Shown piece after piece: positions 1 to 7,949 of a stretch of 64,000 nucleotides of DNA. The translations under genes were made by a program, and so were the position numbers. How positions within the stretch are numbered: the stretch's first letter is position 1; every line of letters starts with the position of its first letter. Origin of the DNA: DATKDF01 sp963752045 (GTDB taxonomy: Bacteria > Acidobacteriota > Vicinamibacteria > Vicinamibacterales > SCN-69-37); NCBI GenBank assembly GCA_963752045.1, contig CAVVWN010000014.1:186001-250000 (forward strand), in the 5' to 3' direction. The notes beneath the pieces are model-generated. The model ran no database searches and was not told where the DNA came from. It was given only the letters and a program-made list of their open reading frames with translations.

Positions 1-2
1 AC

Positions 3-830
3 ACCGACTTCATGCTCGATCGCCTCGACCAGGGCCTCGAACCCATGGTGCGTATGGCCGGCGGCAAGCTGGCCTGGGACGAGATCAAGCGCACGGCACG
101 CCAGGCCACCGCGCTCGCCGACGGCGGCGTGCGCCTGACGCTCGATCGCGTCGCGAAGCTGGTGCAACGCGATCCGTCAGTGGAAGTGCACCTGGTCGCC
201 CACAGTGCCGGCGCGATCCTTCTCGCGCCTGCCATCCAGTTGCTGACGACCGAAGGCAAGATCACGTCCGGCCCCATGAAGGGACGCAAGGGGCTTGGCA
301 TCCCCGTGCATTCCTGCGCGCTCTGGGCGCCAGCCTGCACCAACGGCCTCTTCCATCAGACCTACTTCGACGCGATCGACAACCGTCGCATCCGGCGGTT
401 CCTGTTGATCACGCTCACCAAGGAGGCCGAGGAAGACGACAACGTGGCCGGCATCTACGGCAAGTCGCTCCTGCACCTCATCTCTGCGGCGCTCGAGGAG
501 GAAGCCCGTGTGCCCGGCGAATCCGATGGCGCCGAGATCATGGGCATGGAACGGTTCGTCAGGACCGCCGGCGACGACCAGCCGGGCTACCCCGAGTTCA
601 AGCGTCTGCTCAAACGGAAGTCGGTGAACTGGATCCTGTCGCCCGCGCCCGCCACGCTCGACCCGGGCCACGTCGTGCCGGTGGCCGCCCGGCACCACGG
701 CGACTTCGACGATGACGCCGGAACGCTGATGGCGACGTTGAGTCTCATCCTGGGACGTCCGCCGAAGGACGTCCGCCTCGCCATTCACCGTTCGGCGGGG
801 TCCGCCAAGGCGCTCAGACAGTCGCTCTGA
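3..830 (+). CDS. alpha/beta-hydrolase-like protein, 5' truncated by window edge
   Basis: The frame is open back to the window start, so the first ATG at 12 is probably internal and this is the C-terminal part of a longer protein. Counting from that ATG, residues 60-70 read VHLVAHSAGAILL, a strand followed by a nucleophile elbow (Ser at about 65). A late HHGDFDDD segment (about 227-234) could supply the catalytic His. This is the layout of an alpha/beta hydrolase core. No signal peptide or membrane segment is visible in the part seen. The next gene starts 89 bases downstream behind its own promoter-like box, so the two need not share a transcript. The substrate is unknown, and a structural role for the fold cannot be excluded. 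Confidence 0.6.
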   Translation, partial: TDFMLDRLDQGLEPMVRMAGGKLAWDEIKRTARQATALADGGVRLTLDRVAKLVQRDPSVEVHLVAHSAGAILLAPAIQLLTTEGKITSGPMKGRKGLGIPVHSCALWAPACTNGLFHQTYFDAIDNRRIRRFLLITLTKEAEEDDNVAGIYGKSLLHLISAALEEEARVPGESDGAEIMGMERFVRTAGDDQPGYPEFKRLLKRKSVNWILSPAPATLDPGHVVPVAARHHGDFDDDAGTLMATLSLILGRPPKDVRLAIHRSAGSAKALRQSL

Positions 831-907
831 CGGACACACGATGACCGCTCGGCCATGCGCGCGTCGCGACCCGACTCTGTGGCCATTCAGCCTGGCCCGG
901 AGGCCGC

Positions 908-913
908 TATAAT
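908..913 (+). promoter_or_regulatory. TATAAT -10 box for the 920 gene
   Basis: A perfect TATAAT ends 6 bases before the GTG start at 920. Transcription from it would begin at or beside the start codon and give a leaderless mRNA. No good -35 match is seen 17 bases upstream. Confidence 0.5.
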
Positions 914-919
914 CGCCAC

Positions 920-1210
920 GTGAACGTCAGCACGCTCTCGGCACTCCCAGGAGCCGACCTCGTGCTCAAAGGGCTGAGGGATCTCGAGGACGGCACCGAA
1001 TCCATCGAGGCACTGCTCGTCCAGATCGGTGCGCCGAAGCTCAGATCCCTTGGGTTGACCGTGCCGGAGATGGTGTCACCCGTGGCTCCCGAACATCGCC
1101 TCTACGCTCGCCTCGAGGAATCCTACGGCGAGGCAGCCCACAGCCGGCAGAACGCGCTCGTGCGGCGCCTTGTCAGTTTCGAACGGGCCCTCGCGTGCGT
1201 GAGCGCGTAG
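920..1210 (+). CDS. small hypothetical protein, partner of nucleotidyltransferase-like gene
   Basis: This encodes a 96-residue soluble protein that I do not recognise. It has a GTG start with a perfect TATAAT just upstream. Its 3' end overlaps the next gene by 16 bases, so the two are almost certainly co-translated. The size and arrangement (small upstream gene overlapping a nucleotidyltransferase-like gene) resemble AbiE/MNT-type toxin-antitoxin pairs, but the protein shows no DNA-binding motif that I can name. The antitoxin idea rests on context only. Confidence 0.6.
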   Translation: MNVSTLSALPGADLVLKGLRDLEDGTESIEALLVQIGAPKLRSLGLTVPEMVSPVAPEHRLYARLEESYGEAAHSRQNALVRRLVSFERALACVSA

Positions 1211-1719
1211 ACGCCGCTCGCCTTCGCGCGTTCATGCGCGCCCTGGCGACCGCCTCACGAGATCTCCTGCAGGTGTATCTCGTGGGTGGGGCCACCGCCG
1301 TCGCGGAAGGGTGGCGCGACTCGACGATCGATATCGATCTGACGCTCGGTCCCAACGCCGACGAGGTGCTTCGCGCCATCCCCGCGATCAAAGAATCCCT
1401 CAACGTCAACGTGGAGCTGGTTTCGCCCGCCGACTTCATTCCCGTCAAGCCAGGCTGGGAAGACCGCAGTCCTTTCATCGCGCAGGAAGGCACCGTGACC
1501 TTCCGGCACTACGATCTCTACGCGCAGGCACTGGCCAAGATAGAACGTGGTCACGAAACGGATCGGACGGACGTCGCTGCGCTCTTGGCCAGGGGCCTCG
1601 TGGAACGCGGCCGCCTGCGTGAGTACTTTCACGCCATCGAGCCCGAGCTCTATCGGTTCCCGGCCATCGATCCCCCGTCCTTTCGTCGCGCGGTGGAAGC
1701 GATCACCGGCGGATCGTGA
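1195..1719 (+). CDS. nucleotidyltransferase-fold protein (DUF6036/AbiEii-like)
   Basis: This 174-residue protein has the hallmark of the polymerase-beta-like nucleotidyltransferase fold. A GG pair at residues 31-32 (YLVGGATAV) is followed by a DxD at 46-48 (STIDIDLTL). AYAQALAK-like and DRTDVAAL segments further on match DUF6036/AbiEii-like proteins. Such enzymes transfer nucleotides to protein or tRNA targets, often as the toxin half of a type IV toxin-antitoxin or abortive-infection pair. The gene overlaps its upstream neighbour by 16 bases. The DxD is intact, so activity is plausible. The target and the toxin role are inferred. Confidence 0.65.
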   Translation: MRERVDAARLRAFMRALATASRDLLQVYLVGGATAVAEGWRDSTIDIDLTLGPNADEVLRAIPAIKESLNVNVELVSPADFIPVKPGWEDRSPFIAQEGTVTFRHYDLYAQALAKIERGHETDRTDVAALLARGLVERGRLREYFHAIEPELYRFPAIDPPSFRRAVEAITGGS

Positions 1720-1798
1720 GCCAACAGCGCGCCCCTTGCCGGTTGAAGCCGTCGCGGACGTTTCCAGAGGGACACGTCTGGCGGCCGCGCGGCGACAG

Positions 1799-1835
1799 GT
1801 AGCAGGGCGGACTGCACTTCAGTCCGCCCTACTAC
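1799..1835. repeat. long palindromic hairpin (REP-like)
   Basis: An 11-bp perfect stem (AGGGCGGACTG at 1804-1814 against 1820-1830) has a 5-base loop. One mismatch outward it extends by GTAG/CTAC. It lies between convergent genes and has no T tract on either side, so a dispersed palindromic element is as likely as a terminator. Confidence 0.55.
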
Positions 1836-1965
1836 GGCTGTGGAACCGATCGATCCAGATGGCCGTGCCCGCAAGGCAACCGTGAGCATTGACGGTGTGT
1901 TGAGCTGCGCGGTGGCACGACGAATCCCGAACAGTCGGCATCCGGCTTTCGCGTCGCCCGGCGTG

Positions 1966-2583
1966 TCAGAGCAGTCGGCAGAACTGCTCGAAGTTCTCGG
2001 GGTTCCGCCTCGCATCGCCCGGACGACGCTTGGCGAGCTCCCGGGCGAGCTTCGAGCCGTACGCGGTTTCCCGCTTGCCGGTGGCCGGGTTCTTCACCTT
2101 GTGATCGAAGTGCCAGTCATGCAGCAGCTCATGAATGATGATGGCAGCCCGACCGGTGTCGCCTGACTTGAACCACGCCGGAAAGAGGACGAACTGCCGA
2201 GGTGTCACCGGCCCCCCCATGTTGTGGCCGCTCCACTTCTTGCCGTCCTGCGGCTTGAGCCGGATGCGCAGTTGCTTGTCACGCAGCCGCTTGTAGACGC
2301 GGTTCATACGATCGCAGACGTTCCGCATCTTGACCTTGCCCGGAGCCTCCCCAAAGAGCCCCCTGACCTTCGCGTCCTTGTTCCACGCCTGCTTCATCTT
2401 CGCCGTCGTGGGTTGGTCAAGAACGGACTCGAGGTATCGAAGCCCCTTGAGGGCCATCCTCTCGGCGTCCCCAACGGCTTTCTTGATGGCCCGTTCGATG
2501 CCACTCTTGGTCGTCAGCGCGGAGTCGATGGTCGTGATTTCCTCGATGTCCTTCAACAGAAAAATGACCTTGGGAGTCTTCAT
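1966..2583 (-). CDS. HELLH zinc metallopeptidase-like protein (M35/LysMEP-like)
   Basis: This is a 205-residue protein with no signal peptide. HELLH at 151-155 is a classic zinc-binding HExxH helix. Downstream, AYGSKLA (174-180) and NPENFEQF (about 194-201) resemble the conserved tail of the M35 / lysine-specific metalloendopeptidase family, where the related motif reads NADNYxxF. The N-terminal 100 residues are rich in Lys and Arg. A strong AGAAGGAG ribosome site precedes the ATG. The family often appears as secreted toxins or polymorphic-toxin and T6SS effector domains. Here the gene stands alone with no obvious immunity or secretion partner. The HExxH motif is secure, but the exact family is an inference. 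Confidence 0.65.
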   Translation of the reverse strand: MKTPKVIFLLKDIEEITTIDSALTTKSGIERAIKKAVGDAERMALKGLRYLESVLDQPTTAKMKQAWNKDAKVRGLFGEAPGKVKMRNVCDRMNRVYKRLRDKQLRIRLKPQDGKKWSGHNMGGPVTPRQFVLFPAWFKSGDTGRAAIIIHELLHDWHFDHKVKNPATGKRETAYGSKLARELAKRRPGDARRNPENFEQFCRLL

Positions 2584-2740
2584 CTGCGCACGCTCCTTCT
2601 ATTCGATTGTGGCCACACGGACTCCGAAATCTGGAAACGGAGTTCCGGACCCGTGCTGCGATCTGGGGAGGCGCCGATCTTAACGTGAATCGCGAGGTGA
2701 TTGCTATCGTGTGGGCTTGGCCGCCCGGCCCGGCCATGAT

Positions 2741-2759
2741 ATATGTGACTCATACATAT
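2741..2759. promoter_or_regulatory. PadR-type operator overlapping start codon
   Basis: ATATGT-N7-ACATAT is an inverted repeat whose right arm runs into the padR start codon at 2758. PadR repressors typically bind ATGT...ACAT palindromes, so autoregulation of the padR-permease unit is likely. Confidence 0.55.
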
Positions 2760-3102
2760 GTTGCTCCCACGTCCCAACCAGGAACTCAAGAAGGGCAGCG
2801 CCGAGATGCTGATCCTCTCTCTCGTCGAGGATCGCGCCCGGCACGGCTACGACATCGCCAAACTGATCGAGGCCCGGTCGGAAGGCGCGCTGACCTTCCA
2901 TGCCGCCTCGCTCTACCCGCTGCTGTACCGGCTCGAAAAGCGAGGCTGGATCCAGGGCAAATGGAACCACGGAGCCGGGGAGCGTCGTCGCCGCATGTAC
3001 CGAATCACCACCGCCGGCCGCCGGATCCTGACCGAGCAACGGAGCAGCTGGCAGGCGTTCGTCAGGGCCATCAATCGCGTGAGCCGGGGCCAGCGTGCCT
3101 GA
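2758..3102 (+). CDS. PadR family transcriptional regulator
   Basis: The 114-residue winged-helix protein has the PadR signature: an N-terminal helix (AEMLILSLVED), a recognition region (ASLYPLLYRLEKRGW) and a wing ending RRRMYRITTAG. PadR proteins are dimeric repressors, often of transporter genes. This one overlaps the following ADOP permease by 8 bases, so repressor and permease are made from one message. A palindrome at its start codon suggests autoregulation. This pairing is a recurrent arrangement in Acidobacteriota and occurs three times in this window. Confidence 0.9.
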   Translation: MLLPRPNQELKKGSAEMLILSLVEDRARHGYDIAKLIEARSEGALTFHAASLYPLLYRLEKRGWIQGKWNHGAGERRRRMYRITTAGRRILTEQRSSWQAFVRAINRVSRGQRA

Positions 3103-5794
3103 GTGGAAGGCGGAGATCCTCCGTCGCCTCGCCGGCGCGTCCGTGCCCGAGCCGCGGCGCTCCGAGATTCTCGAGGAACTGACGCAGCATCTCGACGACC
3201 GCTATCGCGAGCATCGATCCCAGGGACGATCAGACGCCGAGGCAACCCGCGCCGCGCTCGCCGAGCTCCAGGATGCCGACGTGCTGCACCGCGAGCTGCG
3301 GCGCACGGACGATGAGCCCCTGCGCGACGACAGCCGACGGCCCGTCCTCGCCGGGCTGTTCCTCGAAGCGCGCGAGGCCCTGCGAGGCCTGCTGCGCCGG
3401 CCGGCCTCCACCGCGGTCGTGGTCGCGACCCTGGCGGTGGGCATGGCCGCCACGACAACGATCTGGACCATCGTCGATGCAGTCGTGCTGCGACCACTGC
3501 CCTATGCGGACGCCGACCGCCTGGTCAACGTCGGCGTCATGTTCCCCGGGGCGGACCGCCGCGAGGACGCTCCGCACCTGCAGCGGCTCGCCGGCACGGC
3601 GGTGCTCGACGTGGTCGACTGGCGCGCGCGAACGCGGAGCTTCGACGCCCTGGTCCCCATCGAGTTGACGAGCCTCCTGCTGCCGGACGGTCCGTACGGA
3701 CCGGAGCTCGCCAACGCCGCCCGCGTTGGCGGAGGCTTCTTCTCCGCGCTTCAGGCGGCGCCGACCCTGGGACGGCTCTTCGTCGAGGCGGACTTCGAGG
3801 GAACCGGTCCGGAGGCGATGGTCCTGAGCCATGCAACCTGGCAGTCGCGTTACGGCGGGGATCCGGGCGTGGTCGGACGCACGGTGGGCCAGATGACGGT
3901 GGTCGGCGTGTTGAGCCCGGAATTCCTGGCTCCCGAAGCCATCATCTTCCGGCGAACGGATTACTGGACGCCGCTCAGACTCGATTCGGGGCGGTACGTC
4001 GATCGCGGACGGCGCACCGCGATGGTCCTCGGGCGCCTCGCGCCAGCGGTGTCGGTCGACGACGCACGCGCCGAACTTGCGGCCGTCCAGGCCGGCCTCA
4101 ACGACGAGTATCCCGAGGGCCACGTCTACCCTGACGGGCGGGAGATGAGCGCCGGCCTGAATCCGCTGCAGGCCGAGACAGTGGGATCCGCCGCCCGGCC
4201 GCTCATGATCTTCCTCGCGGCCGCGGGCCTGCTGCTCGGCATCGCGTGCTTGAACGCCATGAATCTGCTACTGCTCGGAGGCATCGACCGGCAGGGCGAA
4301 CTGGCGTTGCGCCGGGCGCTCGGGGCAGGTCCGGCGCGGCTCCTGCGTGCCGTCTTGTTCGAGAGCCTCTGGCTCGCCCTCGCGGCGGGCGCGGTCGGCT
4401 CGGGTCTTGCCTACGGCGGCGTCGAGGCGTTTCTGTGGTTCGGCGGATCCAACCTGCCCCGCCTTGCGGACGTGGTGGTCAACGGCCGCGTCCTCGCGGC
4501 GGTCGGGCTCCTGTCGGTCGGTGCCGGTCTCGCGGTGGGACTGGTGCCGGCCTGGCGCGCGGCCCGTAGCGCGTCGCTGTCGCCGGCGATGCAGGGGAGC
4601 AGCGCGCGCGGGGTCGCCGCGGGTGGCGCCACGTTCCGGTCGGGCCTGGTCGCTCTGCAGCTCGCGCTCGCCACGATCCTCGCCGTGGGCGCGGGGCTGC
4701 TGTTCTCGTCGTTCCTGAAGGTCACCACGCGCGACGTGGGCTTCGAGCCCGACCGGTTGACGGTCTTCCAGGTGCCGTCCAAGGGTCTGCCGGGACCCGA
4801 CAGCTGGCGTCCGTGGGCCGACGTCATGGATCGGGTCAGCGAACTGGCCGGCATCGATCACGTGGCGGTCGCCTCCGACGCGCCGCACCGGAATCCGAGC
4901 TGGGCGCCTGGCATCCGCCTCCCTGGCGAGGCTCCCGAGGCAACGCGGACCGGCAACTTCGGTTTCGTCGTCACGCCGTCGTACCTGGATGCGGTCGGCG
5001 GCAGGCTCGTCGAAGGCCGATGGCTCACAGACGCCGACGGACCGGACAGCGTGCCCGTCGTCGTCGTGAACGAAACGTTCGCGCGCCGCTATCTGACCGA
5101 CCGCGAGCCGATTGGCGCACAGATCGTGAGCGGCGTCGGCGACGAAGCGCGGCCCTGGACCGTGGTGGGCGTCGTCGCGGACATCGTCCAGCGCAGGGTC
5201 GAGGACGAGACGAGCCCGTCCCTCTACCGCTCGTATCGACAGGAGCCCTGGGTGTTCACGCCGACCATCCTCGTGCGGAGCGCGCGGCTCGACGACGGCC
5301 TTGGCGGCGAGCTGCGGGCGGCTGCGACTCGCGTGTTTCCCGGCCTTCCGGTGATCGGCCTGCAGCCGATGCGCGAGGTCGTCAGTGCCGCACAGGTGGA
5401 GCCGCGGTTCCGCGCCCTGCTCTTCGGCGCGTTCGCCGTCGTTTCCCTGCTGCTGGCGGCGGTTGGCCTCTATGGGAGCCTGGCTCACACGGTCGGCCGG
5501 CGAGCGAGGGAACTCGGAATCCGTCTGGCGCTCGGCGCCGCCCCGGGGCAGGTGGTTGGCCTCGTGGTCCGCCAGGGCGCGATCGCCTGCGCGGCCGGGC
5601 TGGCGATGGGACTGGCGGGCGCGATGCTCGTCGGCAGGTTCGTCGAAGGCTTCCTCTTCGAGATGGTGCCGATCGATCCGACGACCTACGTGGCGGCTGG
5701 CCTCACGCTGGTCGTCACGAGCATCGCAGCGGTCTGGCCACCGGCGCGGAGAGCCGCGCGTACCGATGTGACGCGGAGCCTCAGGCTGGAGTAG
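3095..5794 (+). CDS. ADOP-type duplicated ABC permease (MacB/FtsX-like)
   Basis: This is an 899-residue membrane protein. Residues 1-100 form a soluble helical prefix (EILEELTQHLDDRY), as in ADOP permeases. Two MacB_PCD/FtsX units follow. Membrane segments fall near 110-130, 370-395, 420-440, 465-485, 520-540, 775-800, 825-850 and 860-880. Ends such as LALGAAPGQV and PPARRAAR are typical of the family. No ATPase gene is adjacent, which is usual for these orphan permeases. It starts with GTG at 3095 inside padR and is therefore translationally coupled. The substrate is unknown. MacB-like relatives act mechanically in export of lipids, peptides or drugs. Confidence 0.88.
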   Translation: MPEWKAEILRRLAGASVPEPRRSEILEELTQHLDDRYREHRSQGRSDAEATRAALAELQDADVLHRELRRTDDEPLRDDSRRPVLAGLFLEAREALRGLLRRPASTAVVVATLAVGMAATTTIWTIVDAVVLRPLPYADADRLVNVGVMFPGADRREDAPHLQRLAGTAVLDVVDWRARTRSFDALVPIELTSLLLPDGPYGPELANAARVGGGFFSALQAAPTLGRLFVEADFEGTGPEAMVLSHATWQSRYGGDPGVVGRTVGQMTVVGVLSPEFLAPEAIIFRRTDYWTPLRLDSGRYVDRGRRTAMVLGRLAPAVSVDDARAELAAVQAGLNDEYPEGHVYPDGREMSAGLNPLQAETVGSAARPLMIFLAAAGLLLGIACLNAMNLLLLGGIDRQGELALRRALGAGPARLLRAVLFESLWLALAAGAVGSGLAYGGVEAFLWFGGSNLPRLADVVVNGRVLAAVGLLSVGAGLAVGLVPAWRAARSASLSPAMQGSSARGVAAGGATFRSGLVALQLALATILAVGAGLLFSSFLKVTTRDVGFEPDRLTVFQVPSKGLPGPDSWRPWADVMDRVSELAGIDHVAVASDAPHRNPSWAPGIRLPGEAPEATRTGNFGFVVTPSYLDAVGGRLVEGRWLTDADGPDSVPVVVVNETFARRYLTDREPIGAQIVSGVGDEARPWTVVGVVADIVQRRVEDETSPSLYRSYRQEPWVFTPTILVRSARLDDGLGGELRAAATRVFPGLPVIGLQPMREVVSAAQVEPRFRALLFGAFAVVSLLLAAVGLYGSLAHTVGRRARELGIRLALGAAPGQVVGLVVRQGAIACAAGLAMGLAGAMLVGRFVEGFLFEMVPIDPTTYVAAGLTLVVTSIAAVWPPARRAARTDVTRSLRLE

Positions 5795-5880
5795 CGGACA
5801 CGGGGTCACGAATGGCATGCCGAGCCACGAGCCGAATTGTTTGACGTCTGGCGTACCATTCGTCAGCGGGAGGGACTGGC

Positions 5881-6999
5881 GTGGCGCTTCGGCTGCTGGA
5901 AGTGAGGATGCCCGGCGCGGACCTGGAGAAGGTCCGCGGCCTGGCCGAGGGCCTGCGTGTGGTCGAGGTGTGGTCGAGCGCCGACGCCGACGGCCAGCCT
6001 GGCCAGGTCCGGATTCTCGTGAACGCCGAAGACACCGAGGCGCTGTCGGACCTTCTGGTACGCGAGCTTGGCGCGCGCGAGGGGTTCCGGATCGTGTCGC
6101 TGCCAGTCGAGGCCACGGTGCCGGCGGTGGTCGAGCCGCCGCCCCCGCCGACCGACGCTGGCGGCGGCGAAGCGAAGGCGGATGACGCGCGCGGTCGGAT
6201 CAGCAGGGAAGAACTCTACGAAGACCTCGCATCGGCCAGCCGGCTGACGTCGGTCTATCTCGTCATGGTGGCGCTTTCGACGGTCGTGGCCGGCGTCGGC
6301 CTGATTCGCGGCGACGTCGCGATCGTGATCGGCGCGATGGTGATCGCGCCGCTGCTTGGGCCAAACATGGCGCTGTCGCTCGCGTGCACGCTCGGCCATG
6401 CCGAGCTCGCGCGGCGCTCGCTCCGCGCCATCGCCGCGGGCGTGGCCACCGCCACGGCGCTGTCGGTGCTGCTCGGCCTTCTCCTCGACGTCGATCCGCT
6501 CGCGCCCGAGATCGCGGCGCGCGCGAACCCGGGCCTGGGCGACGTGATCCTCGCGCTTGCCGCCGGAGCGGCCGGGTCGCTGGCCTTCACGACCGGCGTG
6601 CCGGCCGTGGTCGTCGGCGTGATGGTCGCCGTCGCGCTGCTGCCGCCACTCGTCGTCGCCGGGCTGCTGGCCGGATCCGGGAACATGACGGAGGCATGGG
6701 GCGCGCTCGTGCTCGTGCTCACGAACGTCACGTGCGTCAACCTCGCGGCCGTCTCCCGGCGACATCTGACCGGGCGTTTCGCCGCGGCAGTCTCAGCCGC
6801 CTCCGTCGACCATGGCTCTCGCTACCGGCGCGCGGCGCCGAAGTACTTGTCAAGCCAGGCCAGCGTTTCCCGGATTCCCTCGTCCTGCGGAATCGCATGG
6901 CCGGTGTCGAACAGTCGATGTCGTTTGTCCGATTCCGGGGCGCCGAGCAGCCGGAACATCGGGATCTGGGCGGCCTCGACCGGCTCGATGGGATCGTAG
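5881..6999 (+). CDS. DUF389 family membrane protein with aberrant C terminus
   Basis: A GTG start is preceded by GGGAGGGA. Residues 1-75 form a ferredoxin-like domain. A Pro/Ala linker leads to the DUF389 core from about residue 110, with several hydrophobic helices (DVAIVIGAMVIAPLLGPNM, LPPLVVAGLLAG) and the family-typical VLTNVTCVNLA near 285. After that point the sequence no longer looks like the family. The reading frame instead runs 178 bases antisense into the 3' end of the neighbouring hydrolase-domain gene. A frameshift or deletion near 6745-6800 is the simplest reading, and the last 60-80 residues are probably not native. The function of DUF389 proteins is not established. Confidence 0.7.
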   Translation: MALRLLEVRMPGADLEKVRGLAEGLRVVEVWSSADADGQPGQVRILVNAEDTEALSDLLVRELGAREGFRIVSLPVEATVPAVVEPPPPPTDAGGGEAKADDARGRISREELYEDLASASRLTSVYLVMVALSTVVAGVGLIRGDVAIVIGAMVIAPLLGPNMALSLACTLGHAELARRSLRAIAAGVATATALSVLLGLLLDVDPLAPEIAARANPGLGDVILALAAGAAGSLAFTTGVPAVVVGVMVAVALLPPLVVAGLLAGSGNMTEAWGALVLVLTNVTCVNLAAVSRRHLTGRFAAAVSAASVDHGSRYRRAAPKYLSSQASVSRIPSSCGIAWPVSNSRCRLSDSGAPSSRNIGIWAASTGSMGS

Positions 7000-7949
7000 C
7001 GCCCGTTCAGCATGAGGGTCGGCTGGACGACGCGCGTGACGAAGTTGATCTGATCGACTTCCGGTCGGGCCCGGCCCGACGCGAGGCCACCGAGCCACAG
7101 AATGACCAGCCGGAGGCGTGGCTCGACGGCCGGGAAGACCGCGCCCATTCGTCCGCCCCAACTCGTTCCCAGGTACGCCAGTCGCTCGGAGTCGATGTCG
7201 TCCCTGGTCTCCAGATAGTCGATCGAGCGGCGCAGGTCCTGGCCCCACTTGACCACGTCGTCCCGGAAACGCGTCGTCTCGGTTGGCCAGGTGAAGGTCT
7301 CTCCGTCGGCCCGGTCGAACGTGCCCTTGTAGGACGGGAACATCACCGCACGGCCGCTGCGAGCCAGGAAGTTTGCCGGTCCCTCACCCTTGGTGGTGGT
7401 GGGCGAGATGGCGTCCGATCCCGGGAAGAAGACGACGGTCTGAAACGGAGGCGTCGCCTGGCGCGGCAAGTAGAGGTCAGCCGTGACGCGGTCCGATCCG
7501 TACGCCGCATCGAACGTCACGCGCTGGTGGATCCAGTACTCCGAGCCGTCTTCCACCGTCTCGACCATCTCGTTGAGCGCTTTTCGGTCGTACGCGAAGC
7601 GCTCCCTGTAGATCTCGAAGACGGCATCGTCGACGGGCGTTTCGCCCGCGTAGTCACGAACGGCCAGGTTGAGTTCGCGCCCCGCGTCGGTGTCCAGGCC
7701 ATCGGGGTAGATGGCCGTGCGGAACCCGTTCATGGGCGACCGGTCCCACGGGGACTGGACGTCGTTGAACGCGCCGAACAGATACGGCGGGTCCTGCCAC
7801 GAGCCTCCCAGAATCGAACGGCGATTCCCGGCAGCGTTCATGCACCATTCGCGCACGTTCCCGGCCACGTCCTGCGTTCCGAACATGCCGATGGCATTCC
7901 GACTCCCCACGGGCTCAGGGCCCACGCCCTGCAGATTGCTGAGTGGCAC
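6822..7949 (-). CDS. C-terminal part of kinase/FGE/hydrolase protein (frameshifted): FGE end plus alpha/beta hydrolase
   Basis: This frame begins in the middle of a formylglycine-generating-enzyme (FGE-sulfatase) fold. VPLSNLQGVGPEPVG, DVAGNVREW, ILGGSW and NGFR are the second half of that domain. From about residue 120 an alpha/beta hydrolase follows, with a nucleophile elbow GTSWGG, an acid in NGRYDPIEP and His in FDTGHAIP. It continues directly from the kinase frame at 7915-9717, and the join lies near 7950-7960. Both frames together would give one protein of about 960 residues. As it stands this half has no start signal of its own. It should be read as the tail of a single disrupted gene or of an assembly error. 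Confidence 0.72.
   Translation of the reverse strand: MPLSNLQGVGPEPVGSRNAIGMFGTQDVAGNVREWCMNAAGNRRSILGGSWQDPPYLFGAFNDVQSPWDRSPMNGFRTAIYPDGLDTDAGRELNLAVRDYAGETPVDDAVFEIYRERFAYDRKALNEMVETVEDGSEYWIHQRVTFDAAYGSDRVTADLYLPRQATPPFQTVVFFPGSDAISPTTTKGEGPANFLARSGRAVMFPSYKGTFDRADGETFTWPTETTRFRDDVVKWGQDLRRSIDYLETRDDIDSERLAYLGTSWGGRMGAVFPAVEPRLRLVILWLGGLASGRARPEVDQINFVTRVVQPTLMLNGRYDPIEPVEAAQIPMFRLLGAPESDKRHRLFDTGHAIPQDEGIRETLAWLDKYFGAARR

Noticed and set aside
1195..2583. Phage-defence island
   Set aside because: Only one nucleotidyltransferase-like pair and one lone protease. No helicase, methyltransferase, reverse transcriptase, CRISPR-associated gene or integrase nearby.
4268..5818. Long minus-strand ORF (516 codons) opposite the ADOP permease
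   Set aside because: Arg/His/Glu-rich shadow translation of a well-supported plus-strand gene, with no recognisable domain. Similar antisense ORFs at 15915-18170, 21011-23593, 28483-30693, 34333-36333, 41242-43272, 47718-49442, 52086-53174 and 58535-60265 were rejected for the same reason.
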